Assembly (NCBI RefSeq): GCF_008704715.1
Contig: NZ_CP023689.1
Coordinates: forward strand, 1,240,001 to 1,304,000
Length of the DNA stretch: 64,000 bases
From: Streptomyces chartreusis
Lineage (GTDB): Bacteria; Actinomycetota; Actinomycetes; Streptomycetales; Streptomycetaceae
Reading direction: 5' to 3'
Shown: piece by piece, positions 17,300 through 27,100 of the stretch
How the letters are laid out: every line of letters starts with the position of its first letter
Numbering within the stretch: position 1 is the first letter of the stretch
Notes under the pieces: generated by a model
What the model was told of the DNA's origin: nothing
The model's input: only the letters and a program-made list of their open reading frames with translations
Databases searched by the model: none
Made by a program: the position numbers and the translations under genes

Positions 17300-18645
17300 G
17301 CCGCGTGCCCCTTCTTCTCATCGCGGTCGGCGGCCCAGAAGGCGCCGTCCGGGAACGTGTACCGCGCGATCGACTCGGGCCGCATGGCGGCCGAGAAGCC
17401 CGGCGCGGTGGGTGCCGTGTAGTGACCTTCCCTGATCACCACCGGGTCGAGGAAGTGGTCGTGCAGATGGTCGACGTACTCGATGACCCGGTCCTCGGTG
17501 GTGCCGGTGACCGCCACGTAGTCGAACATCGACAGGTGCTGGACGAGTTCGCACAGCCCGACGCCGCCCGCGTGCGGGCAGACCGGTACGCCGAACTTGG
17601 CGGCCAGCAGCAGGATGGCGAGGTTCTCGTTGACGCCGCCGACGCGGGCCGCGTCGATCTGGAGGACGTCGAGGGCGCCGGCCTGGAGGAGCTGCTTGAA
17701 GACGACCCGGTTCTGCACATGCTCGCCGGTGGCCACCTTGACCGGGGCGACGGCCTCACGGATGGCGGCGTGGCCGAGGACGTCGTCGGGGCTGGTGGGC
17801 TCCTCGATCCAGTACGGGTCGAACTCTGCGAGGGCCTTGGTCCAGCGGATCGCCTCGGCCACGTCCCAGCGCTGGTTGGCGTCGATCGCCATGCGGATGT
17901 CCGGCCCGACGACCTCGCGGGCGACACGGCAGCGCCGTACGTCGTCCTCCAGGTCGGCGCCGACCTTCAGCTTGATCTGGCGGAAGCCGTCGGCGACGGC
18001 CTCGGCGGCGAGCCGGCCGAGCTTGTCGTCGTCGTAGCCGAGCCAGCCGGCGGAGGTGGTGTAGGCGGGGTAGCCACGCTCCAGCAGCCGGGCCGTGCGT
18101 TCCGGCGCGCCCTCGCGGCCCCGGCGCAGCAGGGCGAGGGCCTCCTCGGGCGTGAGCGCGTCGGTGATGTACCGGAAGTCGATCTGCCGAACGATCCACT
18201 CCGGGTCGGCGTCGGCGAGGAGCCGCCACACGGGCTTGCCCGCGCGCTTGGCGGCCAGGTCCCACACGGCGTTCATGACCGCGCCGATCGCCATGTGCAT
18301 CACGCCCTTCTCGGGGCCGAGCCAGCGCAGCTGGCTGTCGCCGATCAGGTCGCGGTTGAGGATCCCCGGGTCCCCGCACAGCTCCTCGACGGGCCGGCCC
18401 ACGACATGGCCGCGCAGCGCCTCGATCGCGGCGACCTGGATCTCGTTCCCCCGCCCGATGGTGAAGGTGAATCCGTGCCCCTCGTGGCCGTCCGCCGCGT
18501 CGGTGCGCAGCACGACGTACGCGGCCGAGTAGTCGGGGTCCGGGTTCATCGCGTCGGAGCCGTCGAGCTCGCGCGAGGTGGGGAAGCGGATGTCATAGGT
18601 GTCGACCGCGGTGACGCGGGTGGGGGTGCCGGGGGCCTGGGACAC
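17296..18645 (-). CDS. L-fuconate dehydratase, enolase superfamily
   Basis: A 449-residue enolase-superfamily enzyme that removes water from L-fuconate to give 2-keto-3-deoxy-L-fuconate. Catalytic parts visible: KLKVG with the base lysine (residue ~230), metal ligands in [17 protein letters not shown] and [10 protein letters not shown], then DALQID-type strand [16 protein letters not shown], and the histidine in [12 protein letters not shown]. Length and these blocks match L-fuconate dehydratases better than other acid-sugar dehydratases. The GTG at 18645 has GGAAAGGA about 7 nt upstream. First catabolic gene after the ABC transporter, 38 bp from the permease stop. Confidence 0.9.
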   Translation of the reverse strand: MSQAPGTPTRVTAVDTYDIRFPTSRELDGSDAMNPDPDYSAAYVVLRTDAADGHEGHGFTFTIGRGNEIQVAAIEALRGHVVGRPVEELCGDPGILNRDLIGDSQLRWLGPEKGVMHMAIGAVMNAVWDLAAKRAGKPVWRLLADADPEWIVRQIDFRYITDALTPEEALALLRRGREGAPERTARLLERGYPAYTTSAGWLGYDDDKLGRLAAEAVADGFRQIKLKVGADLEDDVRRCRVAREVVGPDIRMAIDANQRWDVAEAIRWTKALAEFDPYWIEEPTSPDDVLGHAAIREAVAPVKVATGEHVQNRVVFKQLLQAGALDVLQIDAARVGGVNENLAILLLAAKFGVPVCPHAGGVGLCELVQHLSMFDYVAVTGTTEDRVIEYVDHLHDHFLDPVVIREGHYTAPTAPGFSAAMRPESIARYTFPDGAFWAADRDEKKGHAA

Positions 18646-18683
18646 TGAAGTCCTTTCCGTCGAGGGGCGGTTGGCAGCCGTGG

Positions 18684-19709
18684 TCAGTCCTGGGCCCGGC
18701 CCGTGGTGACACGGGCGATCATGAGGGCGATCAGGATGATTCCGCCGTAGATGGCCTGGATCCAGAACGACGGGACCTGGGCGAGGGTGAGCAGGTTCTG
18801 GACCACGCCCAGAAGGAGTACGCCCGTCAGGGCGCCGAACATGGTGCCCTTGCCGCCGTCGAGGCTGATGCCGCCGATCACCGCGGCCGCGAACACGGTG
18901 AAGATCATGTTGTTGCCCTGGTTGGCGCTGATCGCGCCGACGTAGCCGGTCTGGATGATCCCGCCGACGGCCGCGAGGGTGCCCGCGACGACGAACACGC
19001 CGAGCATCACGCGCTCGACCCGGATGCCGGCCGCGCGGGCGGCGTCCGCGTTGCCGCCGATGGCGTACAGGGCGCGTCCGATGCGGTGGTACTTGAGGAC
19101 GAACCCGGCGATCGCGAAGGCGGCGGCCGCGAGCCACACCGACATCGGGATGCCGATGAAGGTGGTGGTGGCCAGGGAGTAGAAGCTCTCGGGCATCCCG
19201 AACAGGGTCTTGCCCTTGGTCGCGCCGACCAGCAGCCCTCGCAGGACGATCAGCATCGCGAGCGTCACGATGAACGCGTTGAGCTTGAACTTCACGACCA
19301 GGATGCCGTTGAAGGCACCCACGGCCGCGCCCACCAGGAGGATCGCCAGCAGGGACAGGGCGGCGGGGAGTTCGGTGCCCCAGCCGGACTGCGCGGCGGG
19401 CAGCACGAGCAGCGCGCCGACGGCGGGCGCGATGCCGACGACGGATTCGAGGGACAGGTCGAACTTGCCGGTGATCAGGACCAGCGACTCGGCCAGCACG
19501 ACCATCGCGAGCGCGGCGGACGCGCCGAGGATCGAGATCAGGTTCCGCTCGGTGAGGAACGAGTCGTTGACCACCGCGCCGAGCACCAGGAGCAGCAGCA
19601 GCGCCGGGACGAGGGCGAGTTCGCGGGCGCGGCGGAGCAGGACGGTCCTGGCGGCACGGGCGTCCGGCACCTTCAGGGGCAGGGCCGGTGGGGCCTTGGT
19701 GTCAGCCAT
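18684..19709 (-). CDS. Sugar ABC transporter permease, RbsC type
   Basis: A 341-residue integral membrane protein of the BPD_transp_2 family used by monosaccharide importers. About ten hydrophobic segments, including [15 protein letters not shown] near the N-terminus. Family block [19 protein letters not shown] is close to the usual ITGGIDLSVGS motif. ATG start 8 nt inside the end of the ATPase gene. Forms the membrane channel with the ATPase at 19702 and the binding protein at 21201. Confidence 0.92.
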   Translation of the reverse strand: MADTKAPPALPLKVPDARAARTVLLRRARELALVPALLLLLVLGAVVNDSFLTERNLISILGASAALAMVVLAESLVLITGKFDLSLESVVGIAPAVGALLVLPAAQSGWGTELPAALSLLAILLVGAAVGAFNGILVVKFKLNAFIVTLAMLIVLRGLLVGATKGKTLFGMPESFYSLATTTFIGIPMSVWLAAAAFAIAGFVLKYHRIGRALYAIGGNADAARAAGIRVERVMLGVFVVAGTLAAVGGIIQTGYVGAISANQGNNMIFTVFAAAVIGGISLDGGKGTMFGALTGVLLLGVVQNLLTLAQVPSFWIQAIYGGIILIALMIARVTTGRAQD

Positions 19710-21204
19710 GGTGGTCCACTCCTTCGATGGAGGCGATCAGCTCGTGGTCGCGCCAGCCGGCCGGGTGCTCGGCGACGACACGGCCGTGGAACAGGACGAG
19801 GACGCGGTCGCAGCGGCGCAGGTCGTCGAGTTCGTCGGAGACGACGAGCACGGCGATGCCGTCCTCGCGGGCGCTGTCCACCCGGGCCAGCAGGGATTCC
19901 TTGGACTTCACGTCGACGCCCGCGGTGGGGTTGATCAGCACGAGCAGCCGGGGGTCGGAGGCCAGCGCGCGGGCCATGACGACCTTCTGCGCGTTGCCGC
20001 CGGACAGGTCGGATACGGGCTGGTCGGGGCCCTCGGTGTGGATGTCGAGGCGTTCGATGAGGGCGGTGGCGAGACCGCGCTTGCGTTCGGTGCCGACGAA
20101 CCCGAAGCGGCCGAGCCGTTCCAGGACGCTCATGGTGGCGTTGTCGCCGATGGTCATGCCGGCGACGAGGCCCTGGTCGTGCCGGTCGCGGGGCACACAG
20201 GCGACGCCCGCCTTCAGGGCGGCTCCCACATTCCCGAACGGCAGCCGCTCGCCGCCCAGTTGTGCCGTCCCGCCGGTCGGGGTGTGCAGCCCCGCGAAGG
20301 ACTCGGCGAGTTCCACCTTGCCGCTGCCGCTGATCCCGGCGAGCCCGACGACCTCGCCGCGGCGGACGGTGAGGTCGATGTCCTCGTACGCCGGTGAGGT
20401 GAGCCCGCGGGCTTCGAGCAGGACGGGGGCGTCGCGGTCGACGTCTCTCGGGTCCACGGCCTGTTCGGCGATGGCCTCCAGGGACTCCCCCGCCATGGCC
20501 TCCACCAGGGCCCGGCGCGGAAGTTCGGCGACCGGCGCGGTGGTGATCCAGCGGGCGTCACGCAGGACCGTGACGGCCTGGCACACCTCGTACACCTCCT
20601 GGAGGTGGTGCGAGATGAACAGGAACGTCACGCCGGAGTCCTGGAGCGCCCGCATCCGTGTGAACAGCCGCTCGATCTCGCGGTTGTCGAGCTGCGCGGT
20701 GGGCTCGTCGAGGATGATGAAGCGGGCGCCGAAGCTCAACGCCCGTGCGATCTCCACCATTTGCCGGTCCTCGACCTTGAGGTCGGCGGTGCGGGCCTCC
20801 GGGTCGACGTGCACGTCCCAGGTGGCGAGGAGTTCGGCGGCCTCCGAGCGCAGCTTGCGCCAGCTGATGAAGCCGCGGTTGAGCGGCTGGCGGTTGATGT
20901 ACAGGTTCTCGGCGACCGTCAGCTCGGGGACGACGGTGGGCTTCTGGTAGACGCAGGCCACCTTGCGGCGCCAGGCGTCGCGGTCGGCGAGCGGGGGTGC
21001 GGGCTCGCCGTCGAAGCGGACCTCGCCCTCGTCGGCGGCCTGGAGTCCGGTGAGGATCTGGACCAGGGTCGACTTGCCGGCGCCGTTGCGGCCGACGAGG
21101 GCGTGCGACTCGCCGGGCAGGACGGTGAGCCGTCCGTCGGCGAGGGCGGTGGTGGGACCGTAGCGCTTGACGATGTCCCGCGCCTGTACGAGTGGCGTCG
21201 TCAT
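19702..21204 (-). CDS. Sugar ABC transporter ATP-binding protein (two nucleotide-binding domains, RbsA type)
   Basis: A 500-residue tandem ATPase. NBD1 (residues 1-240) has Walker A GRNGAGKST, degenerate signature LKVEDRQMVEIARAL and an intact Walker B IILDEPTAQLD. NBD2 (residues ~260-500) has the usual weakened Walker A (GISGSGKVELAE) and a canonical signature LSGGNAQK. Its Walker B reads LLVLINPTAGVD, with the Asp-Glu pair replaced by Ile-Asn, so this site probably cannot hydrolyse ATP. ATG start overlaps the stop of the binding-protein gene. Powers uptake through the permease at 18684. Confidence 0.92.
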   Translation of the reverse strand: MTTPLVQARDIVKRYGPTTALADGRLTVLPGESHALVGRNGAGKSTLVQILTGLQAADEGEVRFDGEPAPPLADRDAWRRKVACVYQKPTVVPELTVAENLYINRQPLNRGFISWRKLRSEAAELLATWDVHVDPEARTADLKVEDRQMVEIARALSFGARFIILDEPTAQLDNREIERLFTRMRALQDSGVTFLFISHHLQEVYEVCQAVTVLRDARWITTAPVAELPRRALVEAMAGESLEAIAEQAVDPRDVDRDAPVLLEARGLTSPAYEDIDLTVRRGEVVGLAGISGSGKVELAESFAGLHTPTGGTAQLGGERLPFGNVGAALKAGVACVPRDRHDQGLVAGMTIGDNATMSVLERLGRFGFVGTERKRGLATALIERLDIHTEGPDQPVSDLSGGNAQKVVMARALASDPRLLVLINPTAGVDVKSKESLLARVDSAREDGIAVLVVSDELDDLRRCDRVLVLFHGRVVAEHPAGWRDHELIASIEGVDHHG

Positions 21205-22271
21205 TTGACCGTGTTGCCCCAGAGCTTCGGGTCGTCGACGTTGTCCTTGGTGACCAGCGGCGCGGGCAGCTGGTCCTCCAGGATGCCGCTGGGCAGCTTC
21301 ACGATGGTGGAGTCGTGGTCCGTCGGGCCGGGCTGGAACTTCTTCCCCTCCATCGCCGCCTTGATGTAGTACATGCCGTACTTGGCGTACAGGTCGGCGG
21401 GCTGGGAGACGGTCGCGTCGATCTCGCCCTTGCGGATGGCGTCGTACTCCTGCGGGATGCCGTCGTTGGAGACGATCGTGATGTGCCCGTCCTGTCCGGC
21501 CTTCTTCAGCATCCCCTTGGACTTCAGGGTCTGCAGGGTCGGGGCGAGGTAGACGCCGCCGGCCTGCATGTAGATGCCCTTGATGTCGGGGTTGGCGTTC
21601 AGGAGGGTGTCCAGCTTGGAGGCCGCGGTGTCGGACTCCCACTTGGCCGGTATCTCCAGGACCTTGAGATCGGGGAAGTTCTTCTTCACGCAGGCCCGGA
21701 AGGCCTCGGAGCGGTCGCGGCCGTTGACCGAGGCGAGGTCGCCCATGATCTGCACGACCTTGCCGGAGGGGATCTGCTCGCCGAGGTACTGGCAGGCCTT
21801 CTCGCCGTAGGCCACGTTGTCGGCGCGCACCACCATCGCGACCTTGCCCTTGTCTGGCGCCACGTCGACGGCGACGACCGGCACACCCTTGCGCTCGGCC
21901 TGGTCGAGGCCGGCCTCGATGGCGGCGCTGTCCAGCGGGGCCACGACGAGGCCCTTCACGTTCTGGTTGAGCTGGTTGTTGATGTCGGTGATCTGCTGGG
22001 ACGGGTCACTGTTGGAGTTGACCGTCTTGAGCGCGTCGACGCCCTCGGAGTCGGCCATCTTCGGCACGTAGTCGTTGTACGACTGCCAGAACGGCGAGGT
22101 CAGCAGGGGCAGAATCACCCCGACCTTGCCGCTGCCGCCGCCTTCGGCGCTCGACGCGCCGGTGTCCTTGGTGCTGCCGCAGGCGGCGAGCACGAGCGAG
22201 GCGCCGGCGATCGCGCACACCGCCCCGACCTTCCGTGACCTGTTCTGCTTCCGCGCTGTAGTGCCGGGCAT
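21201..22271 (-). CDS. Sugar ABC transporter substrate-binding lipoprotein
   Basis: A 356-residue periplasmic-binding-protein type 1 fold lipoprotein. Signal KVGAVCAIAGASLVLAACGS has the lipobox LAAC. The mature protein begins KVGVILPLLTSPFWQSYND and includes VKGLVVAPLDSAAIEAGLDQA and GVPVVAVDV, typical of ribose/fucose-type binding proteins. The ATG has GAGGAG upstream. First gene of the operon; the promoter lies in 22272-22446, shared with a divergent FadR-type regulator. L-fucose is the likely ligand from the downstream enzymes. Confidence 0.9.
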   Translation of the reverse strand: MPGTTARKQNRSRKVGAVCAIAGASLVLAACGSTKDTGASSAEGGGSGKVGVILPLLTSPFWQSYNDYVPKMADSEGVDALKTVNSNSDPSQQITDINNQLNQNVKGLVVAPLDSAAIEAGLDQAERKGVPVVAVDVAPDKGKVAMVVRADNVAYGEKACQYLGEQIPSGKVVQIMGDLASVNGRDRSEAFRACVKKNFPDLKVLEIPAKWESDTAASKLDTLLNANPDIKGIYMQAGGVYLAPTLQTLKSKGMLKKAGQDGHITIVSNDGIPQEYDAIRKGEIDATVSQPADLYAKYGMYYIKAAMEGKKFQPGPTDHDSTIVKLPSGILEDQLPAPLVTKDNVDDPKLWGNTVK

Positions 22272-22392
22272 CTGGCGGCTCCTCGTTGAGCGTGTTCGAG
22301 CACATGGTTCGAGCAGGTGCCCGCATATTTATCAGACCACTTCCAGGGAAGAACACCCTCCAGCGGCAGATTTTCCGGCATCGAGACTGTAT

Positions 22393-22419
22393 TGGTCGGA
22401 CCACCTCGCTGGTTAGACT
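22393..22419 (+). promoter_or_regulatory. FadR-type operator and promoter of the GntR-family gene
   Basis: TGGTCGGACCA at 22393-22403 is a perfect 11-bp palindrome of the TGGT-n-ACCA form bound by FCD-type GntR regulators. It overlaps a candidate -35 (TTGGTC, 22392-22397), with a -10 TAGACT at 22414-22419 after 16 bp. A matching half-site (GACCA, 22335-22339) lies by the opposite promoter region, where the minus strand reads TGGTCTGATAAATAT. Consistent with autoregulation and control of the transporter operon. Confidence 0.6.
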
Positions 22420-22446
22420 GCGCGCACCGGTGACAGGAGGAACGGC

Positions 22447-23151
22447 GTGAACGTGGACGAGACGGCCCCGCAGAAGGGCACCGTGACGCAGCGCGCCATC
22501 GAGCGGATCAAGGCGATGATCGCGGAGGGGCGGCTGGAGCCCGGGCAGCGGCTGCCGACCGAGCGCGATCTGGCGGCGCAGCTCGGCATGTCCCGCAGCT
22601 CGATGCGGGAGGCGATCCGCGCGCTGACGGTGCTGGGCGTGCTGGAGGCCCGGCACGGATCGGGCATCTACGTGACGCAGCTGGAGGCCGGCGATCTGCT
22701 GGAGACGTTCGGTGTGGTCGCCGATCTGTCCCGGGGACCGCGGCTGGTGGAGCTGCTGGAGGTGCGCCGCATCCTGGAGTCCACGGCGACGGCATTGGCG
22801 GCGGCGCGGATCACGCCGGACCAGCTGGCGGAGGTGGAGAAGCACCTCGCGGCGATGAACGCCACGGACGACCCGGAGGAGATCCTCGCGCACGACCTGG
22901 CGTTCCACCGCGAGATCGCGGTGGCCGCGGGCAACGACACCATGGCGGCGATCCTGGAGGGCCTCTCCTCCCGCACCTTCCGCGCCCGCGTCTGGCGCGG
23001 TTACCAGGAGGAGGGCGCCTTCGAGCGCACCCGCCGCGAACACGCCGCGATCCACCGGGCCTTGGTGGCCCGCGATCCGGAGGCGGCGCGGGCCGCGGCG
23101 GCCGCGCATGTGGGCGAGGTGGAGGAGTGGCTGCGGGCACAGCTCGGCTGA
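22447..23151 (+). CDS. GntR family regulator, FadR/FCD subfamily
   Basis: A 234-residue repressor. N-terminal winged helix (residues ~13-80) includes RIKAMIAEGRLEPGQRLPTERDLAAQLGMSRSSMREAIRAL and LEARHGSGIYV. The C-terminal FCD ligand domain (~90-230) includes EVRRILEST, the metal-type HDLAFHREIAVAAGND, and EHAAIHRALVARD. GTG start with AGGAGG 7 nt upstream. Divergent from the fucose-type operon, so it probably represses it until a sugar acid or pathway intermediate binds. Confidence 0.9.
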   Translation: MNVDETAPQKGTVTQRAIERIKAMIAEGRLEPGQRLPTERDLAAQLGMSRSSMREAIRALTVLGVLEARHGSGIYVTQLEAGDLLETFGVVADLSRGPRLVELLEVRRILESTATALAAARITPDQLAEVEKHLAAMNATDDPEEILAHDLAFHREIAVAAGNDTMAAILEGLSSRTFRARVWRGYQEEGAFERTRREHAAIHRALVARDPEAARAAAAAHVGEVEEWLRAQLG

Positions 23152-23153
23152 CC

Positions 23154-23208
23154 GGGGCGGTTCCCTTCACCTGCCGGTGAGTCACCCACCGGTGAGTGGA
23201 ACCGCCCC
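23154..23208. terminator. Bidirectional stem-loop terminator
   Basis: Perfect 11-bp arms GGGGCGGTTCC and GGAACCGCCCC enclose a second stem CCGGTG/CACCGG in the loop. It lies between the convergent GntR and amidase genes. Confidence 0.7.
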
Positions 23209-23222
23209 GCTCCCCGGCCGCG

Positions 23223-24038
23223 CTAGGCCTTCACGTCGAAGCCGTGCTCCCGCCCGAGCTTCTCCAGTGACGTGAAGCCCGGGATGCCGTTGGCGTCGTC
23301 GCCCGAGAACCCGCAGCGGATCTGCCACGCGGCGTACGCCTCGACGGTCGCGGTGCCGAAGTGGCCGTCCGCGAGGTGCGCGGCGAGGAGGCCCTCCGCG
23401 ACGAGGGCCTTCTCCACGGTCTTGACCCCGGCGTACGACACGGGCGTTCCGGCCTCGGCCGGGTCGTGCAGGGCGGCCGCGACCACCTTGGACACGTCGA
23501 TCACCGGTCGCGGACCGGGCTCGGGCGTCGGGCCGCCGGGACGTGGGGCGCCCTTCTGCACCCAGGCGTACAGGTGCTTGCCGGGGCACTCCGTGGCGAG
23601 ACCGTCCCGGTGTCCCTTGATCTCTTTGCCTGCGCCATGGCCGCGCAGCAGCTCGATGCCGTCGCGGATCGCCCCGAGCATCGCGTCCGTCGGCTTGGTC
23701 AGCCCTTCCGAGCCGACCAGGCCCATGATCGCGTAGTGGCCGCGGTTGAGGTCCTGGTTGCCGTTCGCCCCGGTGCGCCTGCCGAGGCCGCGGCCCTCCA
23801 GGAGAAAGCCGTGCGGGCAGGCGCCGTAGTTGTAGGCGATGTCCGAGTAGTTCTCCTTCTTGTTCGCCAGATGGTCGACGCGGATCTTCTTCCACTTGGC
23901 GATGCACAGGTCGTGGTCGTCGAGAAGTTGGACACTGACCGGTGCGCCCTCGTAGTGGACCTTCACGCCCTTGGTCGAGCTCTGGGTGGGTGCTGCGGAT
24001 GTCGGCCAGCCGAGCTGAGCTCGTGTGACAAGCTTCAA
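23223..24038 (-). CDS. Endolysin-like N-acetylmuramoyl-L-alanine amidase (PGRP domain)
   Basis: A 271-residue peptidoglycan amidase. Residues 1-165 are a PGRP/Amidase_2 domain: STKGVKVHYEGAP, ENYSDIAYNYGACPHG, EGRGLGRRTGANGN and KGHRDGLATECPG, which supply the zinc and catalytic residues. Residues ~185-271 resemble the C-terminal binding modules of actinophage lysins (HFGTATVEAYAAWQIRCGF). The start is a TTG at 24038 with GGAGG 5 nt upstream, giving MKLVTRAQLGWP. There is no signal peptide, so export would need a holin or lysis, and neither a holin nor other phage genes are nearby. It may be a domesticated phage gene. Confidence 0.82.
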   Translation of the reverse strand: MKLVTRAQLGWPTSAAPTQSSTKGVKVHYEGAPVSVQLLDDHDLCIAKWKKIRVDHLANKKENYSDIAYNYGACPHGFLLEGRGLGRRTGANGNQDLNRGHYAIMGLVGSEGLTKPTDAMLGAIRDGIELLRGHGAGKEIKGHRDGLATECPGKHLYAWVQKGAPRPGGPTPEPGPRPVIDVSKVVAAALHDPAEAGTPVSYAGVKTVEKALVAEGLLAAHLADGHFGTATVEAYAAWQIRCGFSGDDANGIPGFTSLEKLGREHGFDVKA

Positions 24039-24139
24039 ATGTGCCTCCAGGGGCGTGAGTGTGACACCAACCCCCCTGAGTGTGGGCACAGTTGCATGAT
24101 CACCTCAGGCCGACGCGCCACCGCTACCCGTCCGTGCGT

Positions 24140-27100
24140 CTACGAGCGGCGCAACCGCAGCGTGACCAGCTCGAAGGGGCGCAACCGCAGCGCGACGCGC
24201 GCCCCTTCTCGCGACGGCGGCTCCGGCAGCGGACGTTCCAGCAGATCCGTCGCCGAGACGTCCGCGACCTCGAAGTCCGCCGTCAGCGTGGCCCGTGTCC
24301 GGCCGCCGTGCGCCTCGTGGAGGCGGACCACCACGTCCCCGCTGCCGTCGTCGGCCAGCTTCACCGCGGTGATCACGACGGCGTCCCGGTCCACCGTCAC
24401 CAGCGGCGACACCTCTCCCCCGCCGGTGATCCGCCGCTCCGGGAGATTGATCCGCCAGCCCTCACGCACCGCGTCCGCGATGCCCGCGCCGGGCACCAGG
24501 GCGTGCCGGAAGCGGTGAACGCCCTGGTCGGTCTCGGGGTCCGGGAAGCGCGGGGCGCGCAGCAGCGAGACCCGGACCGTGGTGGTCGTGCCCCGGTCGG
24601 CGTCGGTGCGGACCGTGCGGGTCACGTCGTGGCCGTACGTCGAGTCGTTGACGACGGCGGCGCCCCAGCCAGGCTCCTCGACGTGGACGAAGCGGTGGTT
24701 GCAGGCCTCGAACTTGGCGGCCTCCCAGCTGGTGTTGGTGTGGGTGGGCCGGTGGAAGTGCCCGAACTGGGTCTCCGAGGCGTACCGTTCCGCGTGCACG
24801 TCGAGCGGGAAGGCCAGCTTCAGGAACTTCTCCGTCTCGTGCCAGTCGACCTCCGTGTCGAGCAGCAGCCGCTTGTCGCCCGGTGCGAGCGACAGGTGCT
24901 GGGTGACGCGGGAGTCGCCGAAGGTCCGGGTGACCCGCACGGACGCCCCGTCCGCACCGGGCGCGAGTTCGTCCACGCCGGTCAGGTCGGTGACGGTGTG
25001 GCGGTAGAACGCGTCGACGTCCCAGGCGTCCCACATGTTCGGGAAGTCGGGGTGCAGCTGGAGGAGACCTGCGGCGCCGCCCGGCGCGATCGTCTCGCGG
25101 TCGCCCTCGATGTCGTACGCCGACACGACCAGGCCCCGGGCGTCGATCTCGACGCGCAGGAGGCCGTTGTCGAGGACGAAGCCGCCGTCGGGGCGCGGTG
25201 CGAGCGACGTCCGGCCCTCGGTCGCCGGGAGTCGTGCCCCGCCCGCCGGGACGCCCTCGCGTGCGTGCGGGGCGGAGTTGAAGACGAGCTCGGCCGTGCC
25301 CTCGCCCGCCAGGGCGCGCTGGGCCGAGTCGATGATGGCGTTCAGCTCGCCCGCGAGGCGCTCGTACGTGGCGCGAGCCTCACGGTGCACCCACGCGATG
25401 GACGAGCCGGGCAGGATGTCGTGGAACTGGTGCAGCAACACCGTCTTCCAGATCCGGTCGAGTTCCTCGTACGGGTAGGGGAATCCGGCGCGTACGGCGG
25501 CGGTCGCGGCCCACAGTTCGGCCTCCCGCAGGAGGTGTTCGCTGCGGCGGTTGCCCTGCTTCGTCTTGGCCTGGCTGGTGAGGGTGGCGCGGTGCAGTTC
25601 GAGGTAGAGCTCGCCGACCCAGACGGGCGCGTCGGGGTACTCGGCCTCGGCCTTGCGGAAGAAGGCGTCCGGGGTCTCCCAGACGACGGTGGCCGAGCCC
25701 TCCAGGTCCCGCAGCCGGGCCGACTTGGCGATCATCTCGCGGGTCGTGCCGCCGCCTCCGTCGCCCCAGCCGGTGGGCGCCAGGGAGTGCCGGGCCGCGC
25801 CCTTGTCCTTGAAGTTGCGGGCCGCGTGGGCGATCTCGCTGCCCTTCATGGAGCAGTTGTAGGTGTCGACGGGCGGGAAGTGCGTGAAGATCCGGGTGCC
25901 GTCGATGCCCTCCCACTGGAAGGTGTGGTGCGGGAACTTGTTGGTCTGGCTCCAGGAGATCTTCTGCGTCAGCAGCCACTTGGAGCCCGCCGCCTTGATG
26001 ATCTGCGGCAGTCCCGCGGCGAAGCCGAAGGTGTCGGGGAGCCATGCCTCGTCGTTCTCGATCCCGAACTCGTCGAGGAAGAACCGCTTGCCGTGCACGA
26101 ACTGCCGGGCCATGGCCTCCGAGCCCGGCATGTTGGTGTCCGACTCCACCCACATGCCGCCCGCCGGCACGAACCGGCCGTCGGCGACCGCCTTCTTCAC
26201 CCGCGCCCACACCTCGGGCCGGTGCTCCTTCACCCACGCCCACTGCTGGGCCTGGGACATGGCGAAGACGAAGTCGGGCTCGTCCTCGATGAGCGCGGTC
26301 ATGTTGGACGTCGTACGGGCCACCTTGCGCACCGTCTCGCGCAGCGGCCACAGCCACGCCGAGTCGATGTGCGCGTGTCCGACGGCGCTGATGCGGTGGG
26401 CGGACGGCACGGCGGGCACGGCGAGCACCTCGGCGAGCTGCTCCCGGGCCCGGGCCGCGGTGCCGTTCACGTCCTGGAGGTCGATCGCGTCGAGCGCCCG
26501 CTCCACCGCCCGCAGGACGTCCCAGCGCCGCGCCGACTCCACCGGCAGCTCGGCCATCAGCTCACCGAGCACCTCCAGGTCGATGACGAGCTGCCAGACG
26601 TCCTCGTCGAGGACGGCGAGATCCATCCGGGCCAGCCTGTACTGGGGTTCGCTGCCGGCGGTCTCCTTGTCGCCCAGCTGCGTGGGCAGGAAGGGGTGGT
26701 AGTCGAGGATGACGGGGTTGGAGGCCGCCTCGATGTGCAGCCGCACCTCCTCGCCGCCCTCCACGGGGGCGCCGATGCGCACCCACTGGTTGCGGGGGTT
26801 GAGGCCCTTCACCGGGGTGCCGTCGGGCCGGTAGACCAGGCCCTCGCACTGGAAGCCGGGCATGTTCTCGTCGAACCCGAGGTCCAGCAGGGCCTCGACG
26901 GTCCTGCCCTTCCACGCCTCGGGCACGGTCCCGGTGACCCGGAACCAGCTGGTGCCCCACGGAGCACCCCAGCGGGCGCCCACCTCGATCGGCTCGGGTT
27001 CGGCCGCGAGTCCCTCGGCGACGGGCACCGGCTCGCCGGGCGCGTGCCACACCGCCACGTCCAGCGGCACGGACTCCGGGTACACGGCTGGGCGGATGCG

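Noticed and set aside
14426..22271. L-rhamnose rather than L-fucose as substrate of this operon
   Set aside because: The mutarotase family fits either sugar, but the dehydratase and lactonase blocks look closer to L-fuconate enzymes, and a GH29 fucosidase is linked. The point is not proven.
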